Shown piece by piece: positions 1 to 6,023 of a stretch of DNA of 28,053 bases; position 1 is the stretch's first letter, and the number at the start of each line of letters is the position of its first letter. The stretch lies in NCBI GenBank assembly GCA_044426355.1, contig JAWXUO010000024.1, positions 1-28,053 of the forward strand. The letters are read 5' to 3'. The translations under genes and the position numbers were made by a program. The notes beneath the pieces are model-generated. The model was given only the letters and a program-made list of their open reading frames with translations, made no database searches and was not told the DNA's origin. Origin of the DNA: CAYJLC01 sp044426355. Its GTDB lineage: Bacteria; Bacillota; Clostridia; Oscillospirales; Butyricicoccaceae.

Positions 1-118
1 ATTGGGTTATCGTTGTTTTTGAAACTCCATATTCTTTTACCAAATCTGCTGTTTTTCTTCCAGATATTTTCAATTCCACTATTTGTCTTTTAAATTCTTC
101 TTCGTAATATCTTGCCAT
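1..118 (-). CDS. IS3-family transposase OrfA, N-terminal part (runs off the window)
   Basis: The first 39 codons of a gene read leftward off the window edge. The peptide begins MARYYEEEFKRQIVEL and continues with a helix-turn-helix (residues about 18-39, including DLVKEYGVSKTTIT). This pattern of EEFK-[KR]-QIVEL followed by an EYGVS recognition helix is typical of the DNA-binding OrfA subunit of IS3/IS150-type insertion sequences, which binds the element's ends. The start is supported by AGAGGT at 124-129, five bases before the ATG. The catalytic OrfB would lie outside the window. The assignment is by recognition only, and whether the element is intact cannot be seen. Confidence 0.72.
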   Translation of the reverse strand, partial: MARYYEEEFKRQIVELKISGRKTADLVKEYGVSKTTITQ

Positions 119-146
119 TTATTTACCTCTTTTTCTTTTATTTTTA

Positions 147-763
147 TTATATCATAGGCAAGCTATTTATTGTACTATTTATTATAGCCGTATCCTGTTG
201 AAATCCAGCACCTAACGTTCCAGTTAAACTATAATTAGAGTATGAATTTTCATACCATTTACTAGTATATGCATTATATTGATAGATAATTAAATCAACT
301 TTTGTACTTGAAAACCATGAATTTGTTTTGACATCAGTCATTTGAAGTCGCATTTGAGAATGATTTGTATTATACTTAAATACAGGAGAAGTATAAGTAC
401 TATTTAATGTAACGTTTTCAACATATCCATCAGAACCTAAAGAGGGACTTCCTAAACTCAAATCAATATAATTAGATATACTTCGATTTAAAAATAAAGA
501 AGCATTAAGTTCGTTAATAAGTTTTTCATCAGTAACTAAAAGATGATCAAGAGGTAACATAGCATAGATTATTTCCCCATTCTCTAAGATGTAAGGCATT
601 CCAGCATTATCTAAGTAATATAATATTTCAGTACCATCATAAAGAGTATATGTGTATGAAGTTTCTTCAGATACTTCATACATATCAGCAAAAGTAGTTG
701 TATTTACAGCAGTAATAATTGAAATAGATAGTAATAATGATATAATTTTTTAATTTTAAACAT
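147..763 (-). pseudogene. Small exported protein, signal peptide out of frame by one base
   Basis: The uninterrupted frame runs from 683 to 147 (178 residues) but has no ribosome binding site. A strong site (GGAGGA, 771-776) precedes an ATG at 763 that opens MFKIKK and then goes out of frame. Adding one A to the run of six A (746-751 on the complementary strand) joins it to IISLLLSISIITAVNTTTFA-DMYEV. That would be a textbook Sec signal peptide with a cleavage site after TFA, giving about 205 residues. The mature part is rich in Thr, Ser, Tyr and Asn and has no motif I recognise. It lies 26 bases downstream of another small exported-protein gene and is probably cotranscribed with it. Either the protein is lost, the A-run is a variable switch, or the base call is wrong. 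Confidence 0.6.
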
Positions 764-789
764 AATAAATTCCTCCTAAGTTAATTTAA

Positions 790-1200
790 TTAATAGTTTG
801 CATTTAATACAAAATCAAAGATTTTTTCTTCTGAAAAATCAATAGTTTCGCCGTCTAAAGTTGTAACTAAACCTTCGTATTTAACAAAAGTTTGTCCGTT
901 TTCCTCATTGTAGCTACAAGTCACATTAAGTGGTTCTGTGTACTCAGTTGAAAGTTTTAAAACCACTTCTTGAGTATGATTTGATATAGCTGTGATATTA
1001 GATTTTATTGTATCAGACATCGAAACGCCACCGTTTTCGCTATAAGCTATACCGATAAATTCCATATAATGATTATCATCTCCACCACCTGCGATAGATA
1101 CTGTAATCTCTGGATTTTGCGAGTTTTGCAAATAATATCCAACACCTACCCCCACTACCGATAAGACTAGCACTAAAATAAGTATAATTTTTTTGTTCAT
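790..1200 (-). CDS. Small membrane-anchored or exported protein of unknown function
   Basis: A 136-residue protein with a lysine-bearing start (MNKK) and one strongly hydrophobic segment at about residues 4-22. This is an uncleaved anchor or a Sec signal. A glycine-rich hinge (AGGGDD, about 38-43) follows, then a domain that looks beta-rich outside the cell. There is no lipobox cysteine near the end of the hydrophobic stretch. The ribosome binding site AAAGGAG sits a normal distance before the ATG. It is the first gene of a likely two-gene unit with the exported protein downstream, and a LytTR-type direct repeat lies upstream. I do not recognise the family. A role in cell-surface or peptide signalling is only an inference from the adjacent AgrC-like system. 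Confidence 0.7.
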   Translation of the reverse strand: MNKKIILILVLVLSVVGVGVGYYLQNSQNPEITVSIAGGGDDNHYMEFIGIAYSENGGVSMSDTIKSNITAISNHTQEVVLKLSTEYTEPLNVTCSYNEENGQTFVKYEGLVTTLDGETIDFSEEKIFDFVLNANY

Positions 1201-1241
1201 AATAATTTCTCCTTTATAAAAACGTGTTTAGTATAGTTAAT

Positions 1242-1304
1242 ATTATACACATTTTTCACATCTGTGCGAGAATATTGTCAAATTGGTTTAAATTTATGTC
1301 AAAT
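1242..1304 (-). promoter_or_regulatory. Promoter with a LytTR-type direct-repeat operator
   Basis: On the complementary strand ATTTGACA occurs twice, at 1304-1297 and 1283-1276, exactly 21 bases apart (two helical turns). A good -10 box, TATAAT, lies at 1247-1242. LytTR regulators such as AgrA, ComE and PlnC bind pairs of about 9-bp direct repeats with this 21-bp period just upstream of a poorly matched -35. The distance from the proximal repeat to the -10 (28 bases) fits that arrangement. The distal repeat overlaps the stop codon of the kinase gene. The adjacent response regulator is the obvious candidate ligand. Confidence 0.5.
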
Positions 1305-2576
1305 CGGTATTACAACAAACGAAGAAAAAACATCGTTTGTATATTCGATTATCATTTCTCCATCGTATTTTTTAAGTACATTATTTATGCTAGTTAGACC
1401 AAAACCGTGATTTTCTGCATTAGGTTTTGTTGTAAAAAAATTATTATTTTTCTGGTTTATCTCCCCATTATAAGAGTTTTTTATGCAGATTATTAAATTA
1501 TCCATATTTATACTAATTTTTATGTCAATAGTTTTTTCTTCGGTTTTTTTACAAGAATAAATTGCATTATCAAGCAAATTTGATAAAACACTGGTTAAAT
1601 CGTGGTCTAAAATATCAAGATTTACTGGTACATTAATATCAAGATTTAAATTTATATCTTTGTTTTCGGTCTGCGAAAATTTGAAATTCAAAATGCTATC
1701 AATTATAAAATGATTTGAAATACTGTCAATTTGCGTTACATCTATTAAATTATTGATATAAAGTAGTGATTCGTCAAATTTCTTTGTTTGGTGTAAATTT
1801 GACAGCATACATAAATGGTTATGATAATCGTGTTTTAATACTCTTATCATTTCTGTAGACTGATTAATTAGCTTCATTTGGCTTCTTAAAGCTTCATTAT
1901 GTTGCAAAAGTAGTTCTTTTTCGCTTTTTATAACAATTCCATTATAGATTTTTTCATCAAGTGTAATCATAGTAATATTTATGAAAATTAAAATAATCCC
2001 ATTAATTATAAGCTGATTTATGGTCGAAATATCATTTGAAATACTCGATATAAACAAATACAACGAGCCAAACAAAATTACAGCATAACCTAAGTAATAT
2101 AATTTAGGTAAATAATGATTTTCGGATAAACGCAATTTGCACAGACTTATTATATAAATTAATATAAAGCTTATTAAACGAGGTAAAATTAATGTAGATA
2201 TAGATGCAAAATCATTGTTTTCTAGCGATATTAAATCTAAATTACCAAATATAGCTAAACAAATTACTAATATAGAAACTAATTCGATAATAATGCCTGA
2301 AACATAAATAATCGAAATTGTAATTAATTTCATTTGAAAAGATGTTTTATATGTTAAAGATATTAGCCACAAGAAAAATATATTAACTAAAGGCACTGAG
2401 ATAGGTACGTTTATTGTAAAAATAACGTGTGATAAAGTGATATAGTACGAAAAGTAAATTATGAATTTAATAGCTTTATTAAAATTATTTTTACCTAAAA
2501 TAACTTCGTAAAATTGCTCTACCACAAATAAATAAACGATATTTGTTAAAATAAATGCTATATTTAAGGCAGTCAT
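1299..2576 (-). CDS. AgrC-like sensor histidine kinase (GHKL family)
   Basis: A 425-residue membrane kinase. The first 205 residues or so are mostly hydrophobic and form about six membrane segments, as in AgrC-type peptide receptors. A coiled linker follows, then the phospho-acceptor region with the motif HDYHNH at about 249, then the ATP-binding domain. That domain has an N box (NLLDNA, about 333-338) and a G box (HGFGLTSINNV, about 390-400). The D-box loop is short, as in the HATPase_c_5 (SpoOB/AgrC) subgroup. The start codon lies one base after the stop of the response regulator gene, with AGGAGA as ribosome binding site, so the two are translated from one message. The signal is unknown: no agrB or agrD homologue is visible nearby. 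Confidence 0.85.
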   Translation of the reverse strand: MTALNIAFILTNIVYLFVVEQFYEVILGKNNFNKAIKFIIYFSYYITLSHVIFTINVPISVPLVNIFFLWLISLTYKTSFQMKLITISIIYVSGIIIELVSILVICLAIFGNLDLISLENNDFASISTLILPRLISFILIYIISLCKLRLSENHYLPKLYYLGYAVILFGSLYLFISSISNDISTINQLIINGIILIFINITMITLDEKIYNGIVIKSEKELLLQHNEALRSQMKLINQSTEMIRVLKHDYHNHLCMLSNLHQTKKFDESLLYINNLIDVTQIDSISNHFIIDSILNFKFSQTENKDINLNLDINVPVNLDILDHDLTSVLSNLLDNAIYSCKKTEEKTIDIKISINMDNLIICIKNSYNGEINQKNNNFFTTKPNAENHGFGLTSINNVLKKYDGEMIIEYTNDVFSSFVVIPI

Positions 2577-2577
2577 A

Positions 2578-3291
2578 CTATTTCTCCTGTTCCATATTGA
2601 TGAGCATTTTTCTAATTGATGATAAATTACGCCTACTGATAGGAATTTCTTTGTTATTTACTAAAACTAAAAAATCTTTCGACAAGCTTTTAATCATAGA
2701 AAAATTTACAATAAATGACTCGTGTGGGCATATAAACTTTTCTGGGAGCTTGTTTTTTATTTTTGATATACTAGAATTAAACGTATCTTCAAAATTCAAA
2801 GTGCTTATGCCAATTTTTCTACCTTGTTTTTCAAAATATAGAATGTCTTGAATTGGTATATTTAAAATATCCGAACCTTTTTTATATGTAAAAGTAAAAT
2901 TTTGATTATCTAATAATTTAAGTGTTAAATCAATACATTTATGCACTTTTTCTTTTCCGATAGGTTTTCTTAAAAAATTAAGAGGTTGAAGATTAAAAAG
3001 TTCCATTTCATATCCATCAGCACCAGAAATAAACACGATTTTGCTTATATGGTCGCAAAGTTCTTGTCTTATTATTGTACCAATTTCAACTCCAGTAGTT
3101 GTGCCAAGTTCAATATCTAAAAATATCAAATCGAAATTATGCTCACGTTTAATAAACTTTATCATATTTTCGCCTTTATTAAATACACTTATATCAAATT
3201 TAAGTTCTTTTTCCTTAGCATATTCTGAAATTATTTGTTCTACTTCTGTTGAAATAGATACATTATCATCACAAATTGCAATTTTCAGCAT
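2578..3291 (-). CDS. LytTR-family response regulator (AgrA/ComE-like)
   Basis: A 237-residue two-domain regulator. The receiver domain (about 1-120) has the acidic pair in ICDDN (8-9), the phosphorylated aspartate in IFLDIEL (D59) and the conserved lysine in LRKPIG. The C-terminal domain (about 135-235) is of the LytTR type, with DILYFEKQGRKI and a closing segment containing SRRNLSSI. It probably receives phosphate from the kinase encoded just downstream and binds paired direct repeats. A candidate site is at 1276-1304 in front of the exported-protein genes. The start is set by GAGGTGA before the ATG, and a consensus promoter lies directly upstream. Confidence 0.88.
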   Translation of the reverse strand: MLKIAICDDNVSISTEVEQIISEYAKEKELKFDISVFNKGENMIKFIKREHNFDLIFLDIELGTTTGVEIGTIIRQELCDHISKIVFISGADGYEMELFNLQPLNFLRKPIGKEKVHKCIDLTLKLLDNQNFTFTYKKGSDILNIPIQDILYFEKQGRKIGISTLNFEDTFNSSISKIKNKLPEKFICPHESFIVNFSMIKSLSKDFLVLVNNKEIPISRRNLSSIRKMLINMEQEK

Positions 3292-3311
3292 AAAATCACC
3301 TCTTATCTACA

Positions 3312-3340
3312 AATATACCATATTTTTGAGTTTTTTTCAA
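3312..3340 (-). promoter_or_regulatory. Promoter of the response regulator-kinase operon
   Basis: On the complementary strand TTGAAA (3340-3335) is followed after 17 bases by TATATT (3317-3312), about 20 bases before the AUG of the response regulator gene. No LytTR repeat was seen here, so autoregulation is not supported. Confidence 0.5.
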
Positions 3341-3375
3341 GGTGGGTTATGTTAATTTTTAACCTCAAAAAAACT

Positions 3376-3410
3376 AAAACCTTGATGATTTTTTACGTCA
3401 TCAAGGTTTT
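3376..3410. terminator. Bidirectional-looking rho-independent terminator
   Basis: A perfect 13-bp stem, AAAACCTTGATGA (3376-3388) with TCATCAAGGTTTT (3398-3410), and a 9-base loop. The flanking A and T give U-rich tails on both strands. It follows the DUF2442 gene (leftward) and lies upstream of the regulator promoter, separating the two units. Confidence 0.75.
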
Positions 3411-3414
3411 AACT

Positions 3415-3642
3415 TTATAAAGCTTTTGATAAATCGTACAATTCGTGAGGTGCAATATCTTGACCACCTTCCCATTCTACTGTGCGACCAGATGGGCGAA
3501 CTGTTTTAAAATAGTCTAAATCTTGCAGTTTTCCATACCAGTCACCAAAAATATAAGGAGAAACATCAAAAATTTTCTGTTCATTTGTAGAAAAAGTGAT
3601 TAAAATTTTATAATCTGGTTTTACTTCTAATACTTTTGTCAT
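3415..3642 (-). CDS. DUF2442 family small protein
   Basis: A 75-residue protein matching the DUF2442 pattern: an N-terminal strand pair (VLEVKPDYKILITFSTNEQKIFDV), a central helix with F-x-x-V, and the closing GRTVEWEGGQDIAPHELYDLS, which is the most conserved part of the family. Members are often found beside a DUF4160 gene in pairs that look like toxin-antitoxin modules. No DUF4160 partner is present here. The start follows TAGGAGA, and a strong terminator comes immediately after. The biochemical role of the family is not established to my knowledge. Confidence 0.82.
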   Translation of the reverse strand: MTKVLEVKPDYKILITFSTNEQKIFDVSPYIFGDWYGKLQDLDYFKTVRPSGRTVEWEGGQDIAPHELYDLSKAL

Positions 3643-3685
3643 AATATCTCCTATTAATAAAGCTTGTATATTTTAATATTTCACT

Positions 3686-3714
3686 TGACATTTTGCTTGA
3701 ATTATTGTAATATA
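3686..3714 (+). promoter_or_regulatory. Promoter for a short rightward RNA
   Basis: TTGACA (3686-3691), a 17-base spacer, then TAATAT (3709-3714). It points toward the toxin-like gene on the opposite strand, and there is no protein-coding frame worth calling downstream. Transcription would start near 3721 with a hairpin-forming sequence at the very 5' end. Confidence 0.5.
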
Positions 3715-3721
3715 ATTATAT

Positions 3722-3806
3722 AAAGAGCAGACCGTTAAATGGTTAGCTCCTGTTAGAATGCGTGATTACAAAATAACCATTACTTTTCCGAGGAGTAGTG
3801 GTTATT
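3722..3806 (+). ncRNA. Candidate antitoxin RNA of a type I toxin-antitoxin module
   Basis: Inferred transcript of about 85 nt from the promoter at 3686-3714 to the shared hairpin at 3772-3806. Its 5' end can fold as a 9-bp stem with one A-A mismatch (GAGCAGACC, 3726-3734, with GGTTAGCTC, 3742-3750). A related hairpin sequence, inverted in the DNA, lies in the leader of the opposing toxin message (3907-3937). The two convergent RNAs overlap at the toxin's 3' end and carry similar 5' stem-loops. This recalls the par/Fst layout of convergent RNAs meeting at a common terminator. The U-tail on this strand is poor, so the 3' end is uncertain. Confidence 0.4.
3772..3806. terminator. Shared hairpin between convergent transcripts
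   Basis: AATAACCATTACT (3772-3784) pairs with AGTAGTGGTTATT (3794-3806) as a 13-bp stem with one T-G pair and a 9-base loop. On the leftward strand it is followed by TTATTTTG, so it serves best as the toxin mRNA terminator. It overlaps the toxin stop codon. Confidence 0.55.
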
Positions 3807-3873
3807 GTACTTTCAGAGTAAAAAAATCTATCAAAATAATAATTAATATTATGTACTTAAAAATCTTTCTCAT
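3802..3873 (-). CDS. Candidate type I toxin: 23-residue hydrophobic peptide
   Basis: A very short gene with an excellent ribosome binding site (GGAGGTG, 3890-3884) ten bases before the ATG. The peptide has a positively charged start (MRKIFKY), an isoleucine/leucine core long enough to enter the membrane (about residues 8-14, extended by LIDFF) and a lysine near the end (LKVQ). This resembles the small membrane toxins of type I modules. The leader of its message hides the ribosome binding site in a 9-bp hairpin, and a second RNA converges on its 3' end. The whole unit has its own promoter and terminator. I do not recognise the peptide as Fst, TxpA or BsrG. A short regulatory peptide or a chance frame within an RNA gene are the alternatives. 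Confidence 0.55.
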   Translation of the reverse strand: MRKIFKYIILIIILIDFFTLKVQ

Positions 3874-3883
3874 AAGTTTTTAT

Positions 3884-3905
3884 CACCTCCAATCTCTTGG
3901 AAGTG
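3884..3905 (-). promoter_or_regulatory. mRNA hairpin sequestering the toxin ribosome binding site
   Basis: In the leftward transcript CACUUCCAA (3905-3897) pairs with UUGGAGGUG (3892-3884) around a GAGA tetraloop. The stem is 9 bp with one U-G pair. The whole Shine-Dalgarno sequence is inside the stem. Occlusion of this kind is a hallmark of type I toxin messages. Confidence 0.6.
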
Positions 3906-3954
3906 AGCTAACCACTTAACATTTAAAGTCTGCTCAAGGCTTTCGCCTAAAAGT

Positions 3955-3983
3955 ATTATACCATAAATAAAACATTAAAACAA
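3955..3983 (-). promoter_or_regulatory. Promoter of the toxin-like peptide message
   Basis: On the complementary strand TTGTTT (3983-3978), 17 bases, TATAAT (3960-3955). The transcript would begin near 3948 with a tight AGGC-GAAA-GCCT hairpin (3948-3937), a cap-like structure that could stabilise the 5' end. It leaves an unusually long leader of about 75 bases before the short gene. Confidence 0.6.
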
Positions 3984-3986
3984 GTG

Positions 3987-4550
3987 CTAACGTTCGCTTG
4001 TTTTTTCTTTTGCTCGAACAACTGCATAAGCCTTACACATCTCCTCAAACTGCTTTTTCACAATCTCAGCAATAGCAATTTCATCTTTAAACAATCCCAT
4101 TCGCCAATTTAAAGCCTTAATATTACCATCGCAATTTTCAACAGTTTTCTCAAAAGTTTTGCGACTAATCTTACCATTTTTGCTAGAATAATCTTTAAAA
4201 TAAATATCAAGTTGCTTATACTTTTCAATTTCCTTAGAATATTTCTGCTTAAATGGAAGTTGTGCTAGAACATTAAGTTTTGTATATTTTTTGTAAATCG
4301 GTTGAAGCTTTTTATATAAATTATAGCTGTCCAAATTATCCACAGCTTGTGATTTAACTTTTTCTTCGGCTATAATTTCACTTTGTAAAGTGTGAAAACT
4401 TCGGTTCATATCGTTGATGGATTTATAAAAATCGTCAATTTCTTCAATGCCATATTTGTTGACAAAGGATATAGCTTTCGCAAAATTCTTAGTTCGCATT
4501 TTCTTCTGGTAATTTGTATTCGCTGGAGTTTTGGAAACAGAATTTAGCAT
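3987..4550 (-). pseudogene. C-terminal fragment of a MobA/MobL-type relaxase
   Basis: The frame encodes a 187-residue, lysine- and glutamate-rich, largely helical protein with no catalytic motif. Its pattern matches the tail domain of clostridial MobA/MobL relaxases: a first helix AKAISFVNKYGI, then a coiled coil with YKKLQPIYKKYTKL and a closing helical hairpin. The reading frame is open upstream of the ATG only as far as a TAA that is also the stop of the small zinc-ribbon-like gene. There is no ribosome binding site. The relaxase N-terminus lies at 5196-5354 on the same strand. The nuclease and histidine-triad part between them is missing, and two unrelated genes occupy the space. Expression as a free tail protein is possible but unsupported. 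Confidence 0.55.
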
Positions 4551-4565
4551 TGCAACAACACTCGG

Positions 4566-4760
4566 TTATCTATTTTTAAGTAAAAATTTGATTTTTTCTA
4601 TAATTTTAAGTAATTTTTGTTCTTTATAAGTTCTAATTCTAATAACACAAGGTTTATTTTCTTTGCAATTCTCACAAAAATCAAGGTCACAAATTACATC
4701 AATTTCTGTTAAATTTGTATCACTAATTTTATTGAAACAGTTCAAGCAAAACTCTGCCAT
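4566..4760 (-). CDS. Small cysteine-rich protein, probable zinc ribbon
   Basis: A 64-residue protein with two cysteine pairs, CLNC near the start (residues 5-8) and CENC in the middle (about 29-32), plus C24 and C38. The spacing fits a small zinc ribbon. The C-terminus is a basic helix (KEQKLLKIIEKIKFLLKNR). Similar short proteins opening with MAEyCLxC are common in Clostridia, in my recollection, but have no assigned function. GAGGTGA lies at the right distance before the ATG. It is transcribed divergently from the XRE regulator across about 110 bases, so the two could be coregulated. Confidence 0.65.
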   Translation of the reverse strand: MAEFCLNCFNKISDTNLTEIDVICDLDFCENCKENKPCVIRIRTYKEQKLLKIIEKIKFLLKNR

Positions 4761-4788
4761 ATAATATCACCTCAAAGATTATTTTTAC

Positions 4789-4820
4789 GCTATAAGCGTA
4801 TAATTTATATTATAGCTTAT
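4789..4820. promoter_or_regulatory. Inverted repeats in the divergent promoter, possible XRE operator
   Basis: GCTATAA (4789-4795) faces TTATAGC (4810-4816), and overlapping with it ATAAGC (4792-4797) faces GCTTAT (4815-4820). They sit between the divergent zinc-ribbon and XRE genes among several TATAAT-like boxes, the usual place for an autorepressor site. Because the DNA is so AT-rich this is only suggestive. Confidence 0.35.
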
Positions 4821-4869
4821 TTATTATATAATTACAATAGTTTATCATATTTTTAGAGGTGAAAATTAT

Positions 4870-5181
4870 ATGAATAAAGATTTAATTGGTAAACGTTTAA
4901 GAAAACAACGTGAATTGCTAGGCTTTACAAGAGAACAATTTGCAGAAAAAATACAAATATCTCCTCAATTTTTAGCTGAAATTGAAAATGGAACAAAAGG
5001 AGTTTCAACTAATACTTTATATAAACTTGGTGAATTTTGCTCAATTGATTATTTGCTTTTTGGAAAGCAACCACAAATTGCAAATGAAGTTTTATCTGTA
5101 ATTCATAAATTGCCACAAAAATATATAAAAACTGTTGAAGATTTAATCAAATCTCTCACTGAATTAGAAGAAACTTCATAA
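4870..5181 (+). CDS. XRE-family transcriptional regulator
   Basis: A 103-residue protein with an N-terminal helix-turn-helix of the Cro/C1 type (about residues 6-60). It contains RLRKQRELLGFTREQFAEK, the recognition helix ISPQFLAEIENG and the usual closing TLYKLGEFCSIDYLLFG. The C-terminal 40 residues form a helix pair (IHKLPQKYIKTVEDLIKSL), often used for dimerisation. The start follows AGAGGTG. A clear terminator comes right after. It is the only rightward gene between the two fragments of a relaxase, which suggests it came in with the adjacent zinc-ribbon gene as a cassette. Its likely target is the palindromic region at 4789-4820. Confidence 0.85.
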   Translation: MNKDLIGKRLRKQRELLGFTREQFAEKIQISPQFLAEIENGTKGVSTNTLYKLGEFCSIDYLLFGKQPQIANEVLSVIHKLPQKYIKTVEDLIKSLTELEETS

Positions 5182-5195
5182 ATGTACAATATTTT

Positions 5196-5354
5196 TTAGA
5201 AGTAGTGCATAACTACTTCTTTTTTTGTGTAATCGTGGGTGATGCCGTCATACTCATTTGTAATTTTTGTGCCACTTCGATATGCTGATGCACCAACTGC
5301 TGACTTACCTTTGCCACGACTTACAATTTTAATTGAGCAATGAAATATTGCCAC
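5196..5354 (-). pseudogene. N-terminal fragment of a MobA/MobL (MobQ) relaxase
   Basis: From a GTG at 5354, preceded by GGAGGTGG, the peptide reads VAIFHCSIKIVSRGKGKSAV and continues with ASAYRSG and NEYDGITHDYTKK. This is the characteristic opening of MobA/MobL conjugative relaxases, with the catalytic tyrosine region (AYRSG) and the HDYT motif. The frame then stops after about 50 residues inside the neighbouring terminator hairpin. The histidine triad that binds the metal ion is gone. Upstream codons in the same frame extend to 5429 but have no ribosome binding site. The fragment is too short to nick DNA. Together with the C-terminal fragment it shows that a relaxase gene once stood here beside its own oriT. 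Confidence 0.8.
5198..5220 (+). terminator. Terminator of the XRE gene
   Basis: AGAAGTAGT (5198-5206), a 5-base loop, ACTACTTCT (5212-5220), followed by seven T. The same bases form the last codons of the truncated relaxase on the opposite strand. Confidence 0.8.
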
Positions 5355-5524
5355 ATAACCACCTCCGTTCTTAACGTATTTAAAAAGGGTCTTAGGGATT
5401 TGCCCTAACGCTTCGCAGAACTCACGCACCTAAAAGGGCTCCTACAAATCCTGATTTGTGGGAAAGAGGAGAAGCAAGGGAATGTAGTGTAATTTTTGTT
5501 GTAAACAAAAATGGAACAAAATGG

Positions 5525-5569
5525 ACTTTGCTACGACGAGGTGTATAAGTGAGCCCTTAAAATTAAGGG
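5525..5569 (+). other. Origin of transfer (oriT) of the MobQ/pIP501/RSF1010 type
   Basis: The bases TATAAGTGAGCCCTTA (5544-5559) match the nick region of MobQ plasmids, consensus TAAGTGCG/CCCT, with one substitution. Nicking would be expected after base 5553. Directly upstream is the usual imperfect inverted repeat, ACTTTG (5525-5530) with CGAGGT (5537-5542) around CTACGA, allowing two G-T pairs. Downstream CCCTTAA and TTAAGGG (5554-5569) form a second palindrome. The position between the relaxase start and the DUF3847 gene is where such elements keep oriT. Although the local relaxase is broken, the site could still be used by a relaxase acting in trans. Confidence 0.68.
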
Positions 5570-5571
5570 AG

Positions 5572-5892
5572 TTATGCCTGTTCCTCGTCTTTCGTAATCT
5601 CGTCTAAAACGTTTGGTGCTTGTTCCGTAAACTCGTTTAGAATACCTTGTGCTTGCTCGGTATGTAAAATTAAATTCAGCACATTTTTGAGTTGCTCATT
5701 TGATAAATCTTTAAGTTTTGTACTTTCTAAAATAGCACCTTTTTCAATTAATCTGCGTGTACGTTTTTTGCGTTCGCTAGAATTATGCTGTGTGATAAGT
5801 TTGTCTTTTTGATGTGAAAGTTGCGTATGTTTTATTTCGCATTTTTCAATGGTTTGCCTTGTTTCTTCAATTTGTTCTAAAATTGTTTTCAT
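5572..5892 (-). CDS. DUF3847 family protein, relaxosome-associated
   Basis: A 106-residue, charged, helical protein. The N-terminal half is a coiled coil (MKTILEQIEETRQTIEKCE...). It is followed by the family signature SERKKRTRRLIEKGAILE at about residues 39-56, which is how I recognise DUF3847, and then an acidic tail. Family members are encoded next to MobA/MobL relaxases in clostridial mobilizable elements, as here, where the gene abuts oriT. A role as a relaxosome accessory factor is an inference from that position. AGGAGGT precedes the ATG. The gene appears intact while the relaxase is not. Confidence 0.75.
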   Translation of the reverse strand: MKTILEQIEETRQTIEKCEIKHTQLSHQKDKLITQHNSSERKKRTRRLIEKGAILESTKLKDLSNEQLKNVLNLILHTEQAQGILNEFTEQAPNVLDEITKDEEQA

Positions 5893-5912
5893 AAATTACC
5901 TCCTAAAATAAA

Positions 5913-5946
5913 AAGACGAAGTAATCAAATTATGTTACTTCGTCTT
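5913..5946. terminator. Terminator-like hairpin upstream of DUF3847
   Basis: AAGACGAAGTAA (5913-5924) pairs perfectly with TTACTTCGTCTT (5935-5946) over a 10-base loop. A or T-rich flanks give U-rich tails in both directions. It could end leftward transcription from the recombinase region. Confidence 0.6.
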
Positions 5947-5960
5947 AGTTTTTATATAGA

Positions 5961-6023
5961 CCTCTCCGTCACTTCGTGCCACCTCTCCTAACAGGAGAGG
6001 CAATGTGTCCAACTTCAAGTTGG
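5961..6023. repeat. REP-like palindromic repeat unit
   Basis: Contains CCTCTCC (5961-5967), then the hairpin CCTCTCC-TAACA-GGAGAGG (5982-6000), then the near-perfect palindrome CCAACTTCAAGTTGG (6009-6023). Sequences of the form CCTCTCCGTCACTTCGTGCC followed by a C-rich/G-rich hairpin are, as I remember them, frequent dispersed repeats in gut Clostridia genomes. It is visibly more GC-rich than its surroundings. Confidence 0.45.

Noticed and set aside
2555..2851. Rightward open frame of 98 codons inside the sensor kinase/regulator genes
   Set aside because: Antisense to two well-supported genes, no ribosome binding site, low-complexity composition.
3726..3937. Inverted GAGCAGAC...GTTAGCTC sequences taken as ends of an insertion sequence
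   Set aside because: No flanking duplication or transposase, and each copy lies at the 5' end of a predicted RNA, so RNA structure explains them better.
5196..5429. Relaxase fragment taken as a 77-residue gene from an ATG at 5429
   Set aside because: The conserved relaxase opening starts at the GTG at 5354 with a strong ribosome binding site; the extra 25 residues are not relaxase-like.
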